This document shows, piece after piece, positions 36,270-43,907 of a stretch of 64,000 bases of DNA. The notes under the pieces are model-generated. The model did no database searches. It saw only the letters and a program-made list of their open reading frames with translations, and was not told the origin of the DNA. The first letter of the stretch is position 1; every line of letters starts with the position of its first letter. A program made the translations under genes and the position numbers. Origin of the DNA: Candidatus Nitrosocaldaceae archaeon (GTDB lineage Archaea; Thermoproteota; Nitrososphaeria; Nitrososphaerales; Nitrosocaldaceae). The stretch covers positions 37,540 to 101,539 of the forward strand of contig BPGC01000006.1 of assembly GCA_026002835.1 (NCBI GenBank), given 5' to 3'.

Positions 36270-37168
36270 TGAAAGCAATTGCACCATCATCTACAGCAAA
36301 TCTAGGACCTGGTTTTGATGTATTTGGGTTAGCATTGGATGCATATTACGATCAAGTTAGTATAGAGCAGATAAGAGAAGGTATAGTATTAGAGAGCGAG
36401 GATAATATACCATTAGATATTGATAAGAATTCTGCTGGTTTAGCAGCGTTGAACCTTTGCAAAGATTATGATATTAAAGATGGTTTAAGGATAAAGATAA
36501 AGAAAGGAGTTCCCGCTGGATATGGATTAGGTTCTAGTGGAGCTAGCGCTGCTGCTGTTGTTAAAGCATTGGATGCTATGTATGAGTTAAACCTTAGCAA
36601 TGAGGAATTGATTAAATATGCTGCTATAGGCGAACAAGCATCTGCTGGCTCTATACACTATGATAATGTAGCAGCATCGTTATTAGGAGGTTTTGTTATA
36701 GTTAGAAGCAATCCATTAAGAGTTGTAAAGATCGAACCACCAGAGCTAACATTATGTATAGTAACACCGAAGATCGAAACTCCAAATATGAAGACTAGTA
36801 TATCTAGGAGCGTTTTACCAAAAGAGGTACCATTAAAGAGTATGGTTGAGAATCTAGCAAATGCTAGTATGATAATAGCAGGATTTATGTTGAAGGATAT
36901 CAATTTGATAACCGAGTCTATTAGGGATGTTATAGTTGAACCTGCTAGAGCCAATATTATAAAAGGTTATCATCAAGTTAAGAAGAAAGCATTAGAGGCT
37001 GGAGCATTGGCATTCACGATAAGTGGTGCTGGACCTTCGTTATTAGCATTTGTTGATGATAATGGCTATAAAGTTAGAGATGCAATGCTTGAAGGTTTTA
37101 ACGAGGTTGGCATAGATGCAGTAGCAAAGATAACAAAACCAGATAAAGAAGGGGCTAGGATTATTTAA
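36269..37168 (+). CDS. thrB: Homoserine kinase
   Basis: A 299-residue GHMP kinase that phosphorylates homoserine for threonine synthesis. The N-terminal IAPSSTANLGPGFDVFGLAL, ATP loop VPAGYGLGSSGASAAAVVKAL and C-terminal LAFTISGAGPSLLAFVDD are diagnostic. It is coupled to the GPN GTPase gene (TGATG). Threonine made here also feeds the CobD reaction through threonine phosphate. It overlaps the convergent radical SAM gene by 4 nt. Confidence 0.93.
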   Translation: MKAIAPSSTANLGPGFDVFGLALDAYYDQVSIEQIREGIVLESEDNIPLDIDKNSAGLAALNLCKDYDIKDGLRIKIKKGVPAGYGLGSSGASAAAVVKALDAMYELNLSNEELIKYAAIGEQASAGSIHYDNVAASLLGGFVIVRSNPLRVVKIEPPELTLCIVTPKIETPNMKTSISRSVLPKEVPLKSMVENLANASMIIAGFMLKDINLITESIRDVIVEPARANIIKGYHQVKKKALEAGALAFTISGAGPSLLAFVDDNGYKVRDAMLEGFNEVGIDAVAKITKPDKEGARII

Positions 37169-38211
37169 TATCTGCTCAATAGCCTAGATATTACTCCTCT
37201 TATATAACTCTCAACTATAACATCGGTCTTTTGTGATGAATACCATACACATCCTAGAACTTGACACTCGTTACACTTCTTAACATCATCCCAGTAAGGC
37301 ATACTCCATATCTTATCTACATCATACTCTAATAGGCTTAATTTATACTCTGGTGTATCAAACTTCCAGCATGGAGTTACTGTGCCATCAGCATTTACAA
37401 CCATGCTCTTCCATACACCACATTCATCGAATAATGCTCTTCCATGCTCTAATATCTGCTCAAAGTATAATCTAGGGATCATTATATATGGATCTGAATG
37501 ATGCTTCGAGTAATCTAATATGCTCTCACAAACCTTCTCCATGCTCTTCCTATCTGGTAAGAGGTTTGGACCTCCAACTCTATTTTGTACGAATGTCATG
37601 CTTACTGCATGTATGTTTAACTCATTCTTTATATAATCAAAGTATTCTTGAGTTATAAACTCTTCAGTATTCCATTTTGTTATTACTGAATTTATGTATC
37701 TGCTTATATTATATGCATCTAACTTCTTCAGATTGTTCATGACTCTATAGTATAACTCTTCATTAACTCCTCGAACTTTACAATATGATTCCTTCTTTAT
37801 AGAATCTATGCTGCAGCAGATAGTACTTATCAACGATTTCAATCTTGCTAAATCTATTGTATGCAATAATGAGCCATTTGTTATCAATGTAACTGGAATC
37901 TTTTTGTTATTAAGATATTCTAGCAATTCAAATATATCCTTCCTACTTAACGGCTCTCCTCCTTCAATTATAGCCCATATACAATTATCTGCAACCTTGT
38001 CAAATGCCTTCTTCCATTCCTCAGTAGTTAGATCATGCTCCTTTGCATATTGCATCTGTTCTTCTTTATTTGGATCACCGAATGGGCACATTGGACAATA
38101 ATAATTGCAGTAATGAGTTATGCCTATAACTGCTACTAATGGTCTCTTTTTGCCTATAACTTGGTTTATTGACCATTTGCTCAATATCTTGAGTGTTTTT
38201 ATTGTATCCAT
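37165..38211 (-). CDS. Radical SAM protein with SPASM-like C terminus
   Basis: A 348-residue protein. The radical-SAM cluster motif C-x3-C-x2-C is HYCNYYCPMCPFGD (about residue 38), followed by the SAM-binding GGEPLSRKDIFELL. The C-terminal part holds extra cysteines (DECGVWKSMVVNADGTVTPC and KKCNECQVLGCVWY), suggesting a SPASM/twitch domain with one or more auxiliary clusters. Such proteins modify peptides, lipids or nucleosides; the substrate is unknown. It has its own TATA-like box 26 nt upstream of ATG 38211, so it need not depend on the TIR-TPR gene upstream. Confidence 0.82.
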   Translation of the reverse strand: MDTIKTLKILSKWSINQVIGKKRPLVAVIGITHYCNYYCPMCPFGDPNKEEQMQYAKEHDLTTEEWKKAFDKVADNCIWAIIEGGEPLSRKDIFELLEYLNNKKIPVTLITNGSLLHTIDLARLKSLISTICCSIDSIKKESYCKVRGVNEELYYRVMNNLKKLDAYNISRYINSVITKWNTEEFITQEYFDYIKNELNIHAVSMTFVQNRVGGPNLLPDRKSMEKVCESILDYSKHHSDPYIMIPRLYFEQILEHGRALFDECGVWKSMVVNADGTVTPCWKFDTPEYKLSLLEYDVDKIWSMPYWDDVKKCNECQVLGCVWYSSQKTDVIVESYIRGVISRLLSRY

Positions 38212-38232
38212 CACATTCTATTGTTATTTTAT

Positions 38233-38240
38233 AATATAAA
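38233..38240 (-). promoter_or_regulatory. TATA-like box of the radical SAM gene
   Basis: On the minus strand this reads TTTATATT, centred about 26 nt upstream of the ATG at 38211. It lies between the stop of the TIR-TPR gene and the radical SAM start and predicts an independent leaderless transcript. Confidence 0.45.
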
Positions 38241-38249
38241 ACAATTTTG

Positions 38250-39710
38250 CTATGAGCATTTTCTTCTTGTTTCATCTAGGTTCTTGCTTATTATATTATA
38301 TAGATAAGGTATATCTTTAACTATTTCTAGTGCTTCTTCATATGCCTTAATAGCTTTCTTACAATTCTCAGCTTTATCCTCAACTTCTGCTAATGTTCGA
38401 TAAGCAATACCTAGATTGTTAAGAGTCATTGCATAATCTAATGGATATTTATCTTTAGTTCTAATGGTTAATGCTTCTTCATATGCCTTAATAGCTTTCT
38501 TACAATTCTCAGCTTTATCCTCAACTTCTGCTAATGTTCGATAAGCATTGCCTAGATTGTTAAGAGTCATTGCATAATCTAATGGATATTTATCTTTTGT
38601 TCTAATGGTTAATGCTTCTTCATATGCCTTAATAGCTTTCTTACAATTCTCAGCTTTATCCTCAACTTCTGCTAATGTTCGATAAGCATTGCCTAGATTG
38701 TTAAGAGTCATTGCATAATCTAATGGATATTTATCTTTTGTTCTAATGGTTAATGCTTCTTCATATGCCTTAATAGCTTTCTTGACTAACTTCTTCTTAT
38801 CAAGACCTTTATATGTTATAAGTTCAATTGATAGATAACCAATCTTAAAGTGAGCTGATGCATAGATCTCTTTATCATCTTTGAATTTATTTATTATATC
38901 ATCATACATATTCAATGCAGATTCATACGCTTCAATCTTGCTATTTGTATCGAGTTGATGAGATCTCTCAGCAACAGCTTCGTATGCTTCAGCTATACTT
39001 TTAAGAATATCATAAGTTAATTGTATATTATTACTTTTAGCAAATTCCTCTATCTCTCTATGAATGCTTTTAACCATATTAAGATTGTATTCTTCAGCAT
39101 TAAAGATCGATGATACGAGGTTCTCTATGTGTTTGATAAATCTATGGTCTGAGGATACACCTTTAGTAAGGATTTTCTGAGCTTCATTCCTTATATCATT
39201 ATCGAACTTTTTCAACTCTTCTTCTAATACCTTTGAAATATGATTTTGATCTTCATAACGTGCATTCCATTCAAATATTGCTATATGCTTAATAAAATCT
39301 GATAAGTGTCTGCTCAAATCAATCTTAGGATTATTTAATCTATTAAATTGAGTATTAGTCAAACCATGATTATTAGCATACAAAGTCTTAACATTTATGT
39401 ATGCTTGAGAAGATTTTAATATTATTGTAGGCTTTCCTTTGCCTTTTAGATAACCAAACTCAAACAATACGTTTGGTCTAAAGCCATCTAGGATAACTAT
39501 TCCTAGAACGGATTTATCTATCAATTCTTCAAGTTTGTTAAAATAATCATCGCCACTCCTAACCTCATCACCAAGCAGAATAGGTTCAAAGCCTTTATTC
39601 TTTAATAGATGTTCAATAGCATCAAGAACTGGATTTATATAAGCAACATGTTTATCACTAGAATATACTATTATACATGGAAACGCACCTTTAGATTCGC
39701 TCTTTTCCAT
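38250..39710 (-). CDS. TIR/2-deoxyribosyltransferase-like domain protein with TPR repeats
   Basis: A 486-residue cytoplasmic protein. The N-terminal domain (about residues 8-140) has the flavodoxin-like pattern of TIR-like or nucleoside deoxyribosyltransferase enzymes: PCIIVYSSDKHVAYINPVLD, then IDKSVLGIVILDGFRPN, then VLFEFGYLKGKGKPTIILK. The Glu of LFEFG is at the position of the catalytic acid that cleaves N-glycosidic bonds. A helical linker follows (about 150-280), then TPR units (about 280-480), three of them 47 residues long and almost identical. This layout resembles NADase-type immune effectors with a sensing repeat domain. Defence function is inference. It has its own TATA-like box. 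Confidence 0.7.
   Translation of the reverse strand: MEKSESKGAFPCIIVYSSDKHVAYINPVLDAIEHLLKNKGFEPILLGDEVRSGDDYFNKLEELIDKSVLGIVILDGFRPNVLFEFGYLKGKGKPTIILKSSQAYINVKTLYANNHGLTNTQFNRLNNPKIDLSRHLSDFIKHIAIFEWNARYEDQNHISKVLEEELKKFDNDIRNEAQKILTKGVSSDHRFIKHIENLVSSIFNAEEYNLNMVKSIHREIEEFAKSNNIQLTYDILKSIAEAYEAVAERSHQLDTNSKIEAYESALNMYDDIINKFKDDKEIYASAHFKIGYLSIELITYKGLDKKKLVKKAIKAYEEALTIRTKDKYPLDYAMTLNNLGNAYRTLAEVEDKAENCKKAIKAYEEALTIRTKDKYPLDYAMTLNNLGNAYRTLAEVEDKAENCKKAIKAYEEALTIRTKDKYPLDYAMTLNNLGIAYRTLAEVEDKAENCKKAIKAYEEALEIVKDIPYLYNIISKNLDETRRKCS
38329..38783 (+). repeat. Tandem 141-bp repeats inside the TPR region
   Basis: Units begin at 38329, 38470 and 38611, and a partial fourth of about 32 bp starts at 38752. 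The units at 38470 and 38611 look identical over all 141 bp; the one at 38329 differs at about four positions. Each encodes 47 residues (KKAIKAYEEALTIRTKDK, then YPLDYAMTLNNLGNAYRT, then LAEVEDKAENC). Identity at silent positions shows recent duplication or gene conversion. Confidence 0.95.
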
Positions 39711-39734
39711 ACAAGAGCAAAAATAATATTATCC

Positions 39735-39741
39735 AATAAAA
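39735..39741 (-). promoter_or_regulatory. TATA-like box of the TIR-TPR gene
   Basis: On the minus strand this reads TTTTATT, centred 28 nt before the ATG at 39710, within the 50-nt gap after the HMG-CoA reductase gene. It suggests independent, leaderless expression. Confidence 0.4.
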
Positions 39742-39760
39742 GTTTATGTTATATAATATA

Positions 39761-40969
39761 TCAAGAATATTCATCTAACAACTCTTTAGCTCTTGCAATT
39801 GTGATATTATTCTCTTCATATATCTTCTTAGCAATTATATCTATCAAATCACCAGTAGCGCCAGCTGCCATAGCTATATTCCTAGCATGCATCTTCATAT
39901 GCCCCTTCTGTATTCCAGTAGTTGATAATGCCAATAAAGCAGCAAAGTTTTGTGCCAAACCAACCGAAGCCATGATACATGCTAACTCTTTACTATCCTT
40001 AAGATCCAATATCTTCATACATGCTCTAACAGTTGGGTGTATATTGATCGCTCCTCCAACTGTTCCTACTGCTAAAGGCAGTTCTATCTCTCCTACTAGA
40101 TGATTCCCATCTTTATACCATCTAGTTAATGAATTGTAACCATTTCTACATGCATATGCATGAGCAGCTGCCTCTATCGCTCTTGTATCTTGCATCAATG
40201 CGTTTGCTACGGCTATTATCCCATTCATTATACCTTTGTTATGAGTTACTGCTCTATATTTATCGAGAGTAGCAAACCTATAAGCATTTATTATATCATC
40301 AATTATCTTATCATCAAGATCAAATTTTGCTCTAGATCTAACCATCCTCCTAGTAGAATAGTTTGACAATATCTTTAATAATACCCTACCTTTAGTTGCC
40401 TCTTCTATCAATGGAGATACCGCTTCACACATTGTATTTATTATATTTGCACCCATAGCATCTCTAACATCAATCAATAATTCTATTATAAGCATAGAAT
40501 CTATTATCTTGTATGTTAAATCTTTTGCTCCAGCATTTAATCTTTGTAAGGTTCTGCTTTTGGAGTTTGCTAATGCTAATATATCATCTTTGATCTTTAA
40601 AACATTCGTTGCTGCAGATAACGGATCGTCTAACTCTAATACTTGTATCTGGCCTATCATATAAGGCTCATCTGCCTCTGCTCTAAAACCTCCCAACTTT
40701 TTTGCTAGTTTTGCAGCCTTGCTAGATGCTGCTATAACTGATGGTTCTTCTATACTCATAGGTATCAGATACTCTTTACCGTTAATCAGAAAGTTTGTTG
40801 CTATCCCTAAAGGGAATGATAATATTCCTATAGCATTCTCTACCATATGATCTGCTATATCTAATGTTAAACCGCCATATTTTATAGCGTTTATATCTTC
40901 ATCAGTAAGATTACATCTATCCTTCAAGAACTTTAGCCTTTCCTCTATACTCATCTCATAGAATTTCAT
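39761..40969 (-). CDS. hmgA: HMG-CoA reductase, class II
   Basis: A 402-residue enzyme making mevalonate for isoprenoid lipids. It matches the class II (Pseudomonas mevalonii-type) family rather than the class I enzyme of most archaea and eukaryotes: EEPSVIAASSKAAKLAK, VRDAMGANIINTMCEAV, AVTHNKGIMNGIIAVA with the catalytic Lys, and TRAIEAAAHAYACRNG. The C-terminal flap has KGHMKMHARNIAMAAGA with the catalytic His. It is 7 nt after the sugar-dehydrogenase-like gene, so probably in the same transcript. Confidence 0.92.
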   Translation of the reverse strand: MKFYEMSIEERLKFLKDRCNLTDEDINAIKYGGLTLDIADHMVENAIGILSFPLGIATNFLINGKEYLIPMSIEEPSVIAASSKAAKLAKKLGGFRAEADEPYMIGQIQVLELDDPLSAATNVLKIKDDILALANSKSRTLQRLNAGAKDLTYKIIDSMLIIELLIDVRDAMGANIINTMCEAVSPLIEEATKGRVLLKILSNYSTRRMVRSRAKFDLDDKIIDDIINAYRFATLDKYRAVTHNKGIMNGIIAVANALMQDTRAIEAAAHAYACRNGYNSLTRWYKDGNHLVGEIELPLAVGTVGGAINIHPTVRACMKILDLKDSKELACIMASVGLAQNFAALLALSTTGIQKGHMKMHARNIAMAAGATGDLIDIIAKKIYEENNITIARAKELLDEYS

Positions 40970-40976
40970 ATCACTA

Positions 40977-42041
40977 CTATTGTAATGATATCCTTAAAAT
41001 CTTATCATCTCCAGTATTAGGGCTTCCTCTTCCATCTCTGTTACTAGTTGCTATATACATATAATCACCTTCTACAACAACATCCCTAATCCTTCCTAAA
41101 CCTGATACAAACTCACTTCTATCAACCACTGTAGCATTTATTATTGATAATCTCTCAACATGCTGACCTCTAAGTGTTGCTATGTATAGATCATTATTAT
41201 AGAAATCAGCACCAGCTGGTGCTACAGTTACTGAATAGCAGAAGATAGCATCTGTATATTTGTTCATATATTTTATCCCGCATTGCTCTTCTGGCCAACC
41301 ATAGTTATTACCAGCAATTATAAGATTTACTTCGTCAAATCCTACTGGGCCATGCTCAGTAGCATATAACTGATTGGTTATAGGGTGCCATGCTAAACCT
41401 TGAGGATTCCTATGACCATAGCTATAAATTGCATTATTAAAAGGATTATCTTCTGGTATAGAACCATCTTTATTTATTCTTAATATCTTACCAGCTAAAG
41501 AGTCTAGAGATTGTGCTAATGGATCTCTATTTGCATCACCAGTAGTTATATACAACTTGCCATCTGGACCAAACTTTATTCTTCCTCCATTATGGATTGC
41601 ATCACCTGGTATCTTATCTATTAATATTAGTGATTCTTTATACTCATCACCTATCTTTTCTAATCTAACAACTCTATTCCATAACTGCCCTTCCTCTGCA
41701 TATGTATAATAGATGTAGATATAATTATTGGTAGCAAAATCTGGATCTAATGCTAATCCTAACATACCTCCTTCCCCTATATTTGCTACATTCTTTGTAA
41801 ATATTGTCTTAACAACTCCATCTTCAATTACATTAACTCTTCCAACTCTCTCTGTAAAGTATATCTTATCTTCAAATATATCAATAGCCCAAGGAACCTC
41901 TAGATCTGTAGCCATTGTGGTTATCCTCTCTATACCTAGATCTGGTATGGGAGGAGGATTTCTAGGTAAAGTAAGGTTCATTACAGATACAATCAAGACT
42001 CCTACTATAGCTATAGCAATGAGTATATTCTTCCTCTCCAT
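40977..42041 (-). CDS. PQQ-type soluble aldose sugar dehydrogenase-like protein
   Basis: A 354-residue protein with an N-terminal membrane anchor or signal (residues 5-25) and a six-bladed beta-propeller of the glucose/sorbosone dehydrogenase family. Typical segments are VPWAIDIFEDKIYFTERVGR, GGRIKFGPDGKLYITTGDAN, YGHRNPQGLAWHP, YATEHGPVGFDEVN and the ending SNRDGRG. It should act outside the membrane. Cofactor (PQQ or none) and substrate are uncertain, because archaea of this group are not known to make PQQ. Confidence 0.82.
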   Translation of the reverse strand: MERKNILIAIAIVGVLIVSVMNLTLPRNPPPIPDLGIERITTMATDLEVPWAIDIFEDKIYFTERVGRVNVIEDGVVKTIFTKNVANIGEGGMLGLALDPDFATNNYIYIYYTYAEEGQLWNRVVRLEKIGDEYKESLILIDKIPGDAIHNGGRIKFGPDGKLYITTGDANRDPLAQSLDSLAGKILRINKDGSIPEDNPFNNAIYSYGHRNPQGLAWHPITNQLYATEHGPVGFDEVNLIIAGNNYGWPEEQCGIKYMNKYTDAIFCYSVTVAPAGADFYNNDLYIATLRGQHVERLSIINATVVDRSEFVSGLGRIRDVVVEGDYMYIATSNRDGRGSPNTGDDKILRISLQ

Positions 42042-42080
42042 AGCATGAATTGAATTATAGATATATTTGAATCATAACGA

Positions 42081-42089
42081 TTTAATATG
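42081..42089 (+). promoter_or_regulatory. TATA-like box of initiator tRNA
   Basis: TTTAATATG is centred 27-28 nt upstream of the first mature base of the tRNA at 42112. A start of transcription near 42108-42110 would leave a leader of only a few bases, enough for the central helix of the first splice motif but perhaps not all of the outer helix. Confidence 0.4.
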
Positions 42090-42115
42090 CTAATTACAGA
42101 GAATAGACTGTAGCG

Positions 42116-42145
42116 GGGTTCCGTAGCGAGGTTTAAACCCTATAA
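42116..42145 (+). other. tRNA-iMet intron 1, 30 nt, acceptor stem position 4/5
   Basis: The direct repeat GGGT at both ends leaves the exact site ambiguous, but only this placement gives a full bulge-helix-bulge. The central helix is GTAG (42110-42113) with CTAT (42140-42143). The bulges are CGG and AAG, the inner helix is GGTT (42117-42120) with AACC (42136-42139), and the outer helix is ACT (42107-42109) with GGT (42147-42149). The motif uses bases of the 5' leader, so cutting must precede leader removal. Confidence 0.8.
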
Positions 42146-42179
42146 GGGTGGGGAAGCCAGGTATCCCGGCGGGCTCATA

Positions 42180-42195
42180 ACTTTTAAGGTAAGAT
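42180..42195 (+). other. tRNA-iMet intron 2, 16 nt, position 37/38
   Basis: The central helix is CTCA (42174-42177) with TAAG (42190-42193), containing one C-A mismatch. The bulges are TAA and ATA, the inner hairpin is CTT/AGG, and the outer helix is the anticodon stem. Cuts fall after 42179 and after 42195. This is the canonical intron site. Confidence 0.88.
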
Positions 42196-42217
42196 ACCCG
42201 CAGATCGGTGGTTCGAA

Positions 42218-42232
42218 AGGTAAAACCGAAAG
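42218..42232 (+). other. tRNA-iMet intron 3, 15 nt, T-loop position 59/60
   Basis: The central helix is TTCG (42212-42215) with CGAA (42227-42230). The bulges are AAA and AGT, and the T stem GGTGG/CCACC is the outer helix. Cuts after 42217 and 42232 restore the standard TTCGAAT loop. The intron's own hairpin is minimal, so the splice motif is of the relaxed type. Confidence 0.85.
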
Positions 42233-42243
42233 TCCACCCCCCG

Positions 42244-43536
42244 CTACTCTTCTATAACTAAATCAAATCCTATGAAATTTTCAATAAGATTATAATTATT
42301 CTTCTTTATATGATATCTATGTAACGGTTTTGTTAAATGTCTATGAGCCTTTGGCAATGGTATGTATAATCCTTCTTTTATACTTCGCTTAATAATAATC
42401 TCTTCTTTCTCTTTAAATCCTTTATAATTACAATATTCACATTTGTAACCCTTATTCTTACCAGCGGATTTCAATCTTTTACCGCAAGAGCATAATGGGT
42501 TTATCAACTTTATATCTTTAGCCAACTCTAATACTTGTATGTATTCAACATTCAATACTCTAGAATGGTTCTTAGATGCTTTTCTAACTCCTCCTCCAAC
42601 TCTAACCTTATCGCCTTTTCTTAACCCTTGTGCTATCTTACTCAAACCAGTAGGCTCATATACCGCACAAGGTATATTATTGACAGTAAAGAATGTATGA
42701 CCACCATTTATTGAATATGGCTTTCCATCTATTATGCCCTCAATATAGCCAGAAGAGTATGGTTTTAATTCACCCAACCTGAAATCTAGATGTGCATTTG
42801 TTCCTTGATTGCTCTTGAATATCATATAACCTTCAAGTTCTTCATCTATCCTAAGCATATTGAATGCCTTTAATAATACATTAGGATCTTCTCCTCTAAT
42901 ACCTAGGAATACCGGATCTGGACCATGTGGAGTTATCAATACTCGATCATGTTTATAATCATAGTTATTGAATGTATAAGGGAAGGTTGCTTTATCCATC
43001 TTCTTCACATCCTCTTTTTCTATAACTCTAGGCTTCGAGCAATTATGCTCATATCTATATGCAATAAGTTCGAACGTATGATCTTTATCATCCAATAATG
43101 TGCCAATTGATGCTAACGCTCCTACTAATCCTTGTCCATTACCTTTGAAATATATTCTAGCATTATGCTTAACTGCTAAGTTGTATGCTTCTCTTCTTGG
43201 TATTAATTCATGCAGTGCTCTTCTAGCAAACATTCTTATCTCATCATCTACTTCTCCTTCGTAAACTATCAATCCTGGGTTAGAGTTCTTCCCTATATGT
43301 GAATATTTATCAAACAATCTTATAATATCTTCAATATACCTATCTGTATCAATCCTAATGCATACAGCTCCATTGCCTCTTGTCTTCCAAGGTATGTTAG
43401 GATTTAACCGTATTAAAGTAGGATAATCTAATACTCTAACATTTTTATCAATAAGAAATTGGATTATTTTATATGCTAGGTATGTTGTACACATACCATA
43501 TCTACTATCGGTATCATCTATCCCTATACTGAACAT
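42244..43536 (-). CDS. tiaS: tRNA(Ile2) 2-agmatinylcytidine synthetase TiaS
   Basis: A 430-residue archaeal enzyme that attaches agmatine to C34 of tRNA-Ile(CAU) so that it reads AUA. The N-terminal FSIGIDDTDSRYGMCTTYLA is diagnostic. Further features are HNARIYFKGNGQGLVGALAS, an OB-fold region (VRVGGGVRKASKNHSRVL, about residue 320) and a C-terminal zinc ribbon (CSCGKRL...CEYCNY). ATG 43536 overlaps the stop of the upstream Lrp-like gene (ATGA). Its stop codon coincides with the 3' end of the convergent initiator tRNA. Confidence 0.95.
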   Translation of the reverse strand: MFSIGIDDTDSRYGMCTTYLAYKIIQFLIDKNVRVLDYPTLIRLNPNIPWKTRGNGAVCIRIDTDRYIEDIIRLFDKYSHIGKNSNPGLIVYEGEVDDEIRMFARRALHELIPRREAYNLAVKHNARIYFKGNGQGLVGALASIGTLLDDKDHTFELIAYRYEHNCSKPRVIEKEDVKKMDKATFPYTFNNYDYKHDRVLITPHGPDPVFLGIRGEDPNVLLKAFNMLRIDEELEGYMIFKSNQGTNAHLDFRLGELKPYSSGYIEGIIDGKPYSINGGHTFFTVNNIPCAVYEPTGLSKIAQGLRKGDKVRVGGGVRKASKNHSRVLNVEYIQVLELAKDIKLINPLCSCGKRLKSAGKNKGYKCEYCNYKGFKEKEEIIIKRSIKEGLYIPLPKAHRHLTKPLHRYHIKKNNYNLIENFIGFDLVIEE

Positions 43537-43769
43537 CAACTCTCAACAACGATCATGGTTAGAGTAGATCTAACATTATCTAACCTTCTTATCTTCCATG
43601 TTATTGTCTCTTTAACCTTATCCATACTATCGCTTTCTACCTTAGCTATTATATCATACGCTCCATATACCGCATAAACCTCTGTAACATTCTCTATCTT
43701 CTTCAACTCTTGAACTAACTGCTCTTCTGCACCAATATCAGCATTTATTAATACAAATGCTTTTGGCAT
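43536..43769 (-). CDS. Lrp/AsnC ligand-binding (RAM) domain protein
   Basis: A 77-residue stand-alone RAM domain: AFVLINADIGAEEQLVQELK, then VTEVYAVYGAYDIIAKVES, then a C-terminal strand. It lacks the DNA-binding helix-turn-helix of full Lrp proteins. Such single domains bind amino acids or modulate full-length partners by hetero-oligomerisation. It is translationally coupled to tiaS (ATGA), an association whose meaning is unclear. Confidence 0.88.
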   Translation of the reverse strand: MPKAFVLINADIGAEEQLVQELKKIENVTEVYAVYGAYDIIAKVESDSMDKVKETITWKIRRLDNVRSTLTMIVVES

Positions 43770-43907
43770 ACAATAGTAATGTTATCTATGGTTTTTAAAT
43801 ATTTAAGGAATATACATCTACTTCTAATTATGGTATTTAATTATGAAATACATATTTAAGAAGAGATTGTATATAGAATTATATGATATTAATTACATGC
43901 TTATATT

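Larger units (their letters stand above)
42112..42246 (+). tRNA. Initiator tRNA-Met (CAT) interrupted by three introns
   Basis: Removing three introns (42116-42145, 42180-42195, 42218-42232) leaves a 74-nt tRNA. Acceptor AGCGGGG/CCCCGCT with A73, D stem GGGA/TCCC, anticodon stem GCGGG/CCCGC, T stem GGTGG/CCACC and loop TTCGAAT are all perfect. The A1-T72 pair and the three G-C pairs next to the loop are hallmarks of archaeal initiator tRNA; the anticodon is CAT at 42176-42178. The 3' CCA is not encoded. The last three bases overlap the stop codon of tiaS on the other strand. Confidence 0.93.

Noticed and set aside
38329..38783. Regular repeats considered as a CRISPR array
   Set aside because: The period is 141 bp with no short repeat/spacer pattern, and the repeats are in frame within a TPR-coding gene.
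42112..42135. Second AGCG at 42125 (AGCGAGG) considered as the true acceptor 5' strand
   Set aside because: It mismatches the CCCCGCT strand at one position and gives no bulge-helix-bulge flanks, whereas AGCG at 42112 does.
42112..42246. CAT-anticodon tRNA considered as tRNA-Ile2 or elongator Met because it abuts tiaS
   Set aside because: The A1-T72 pair and the GGG/CCC pairs next to the anticodon loop are initiator features.
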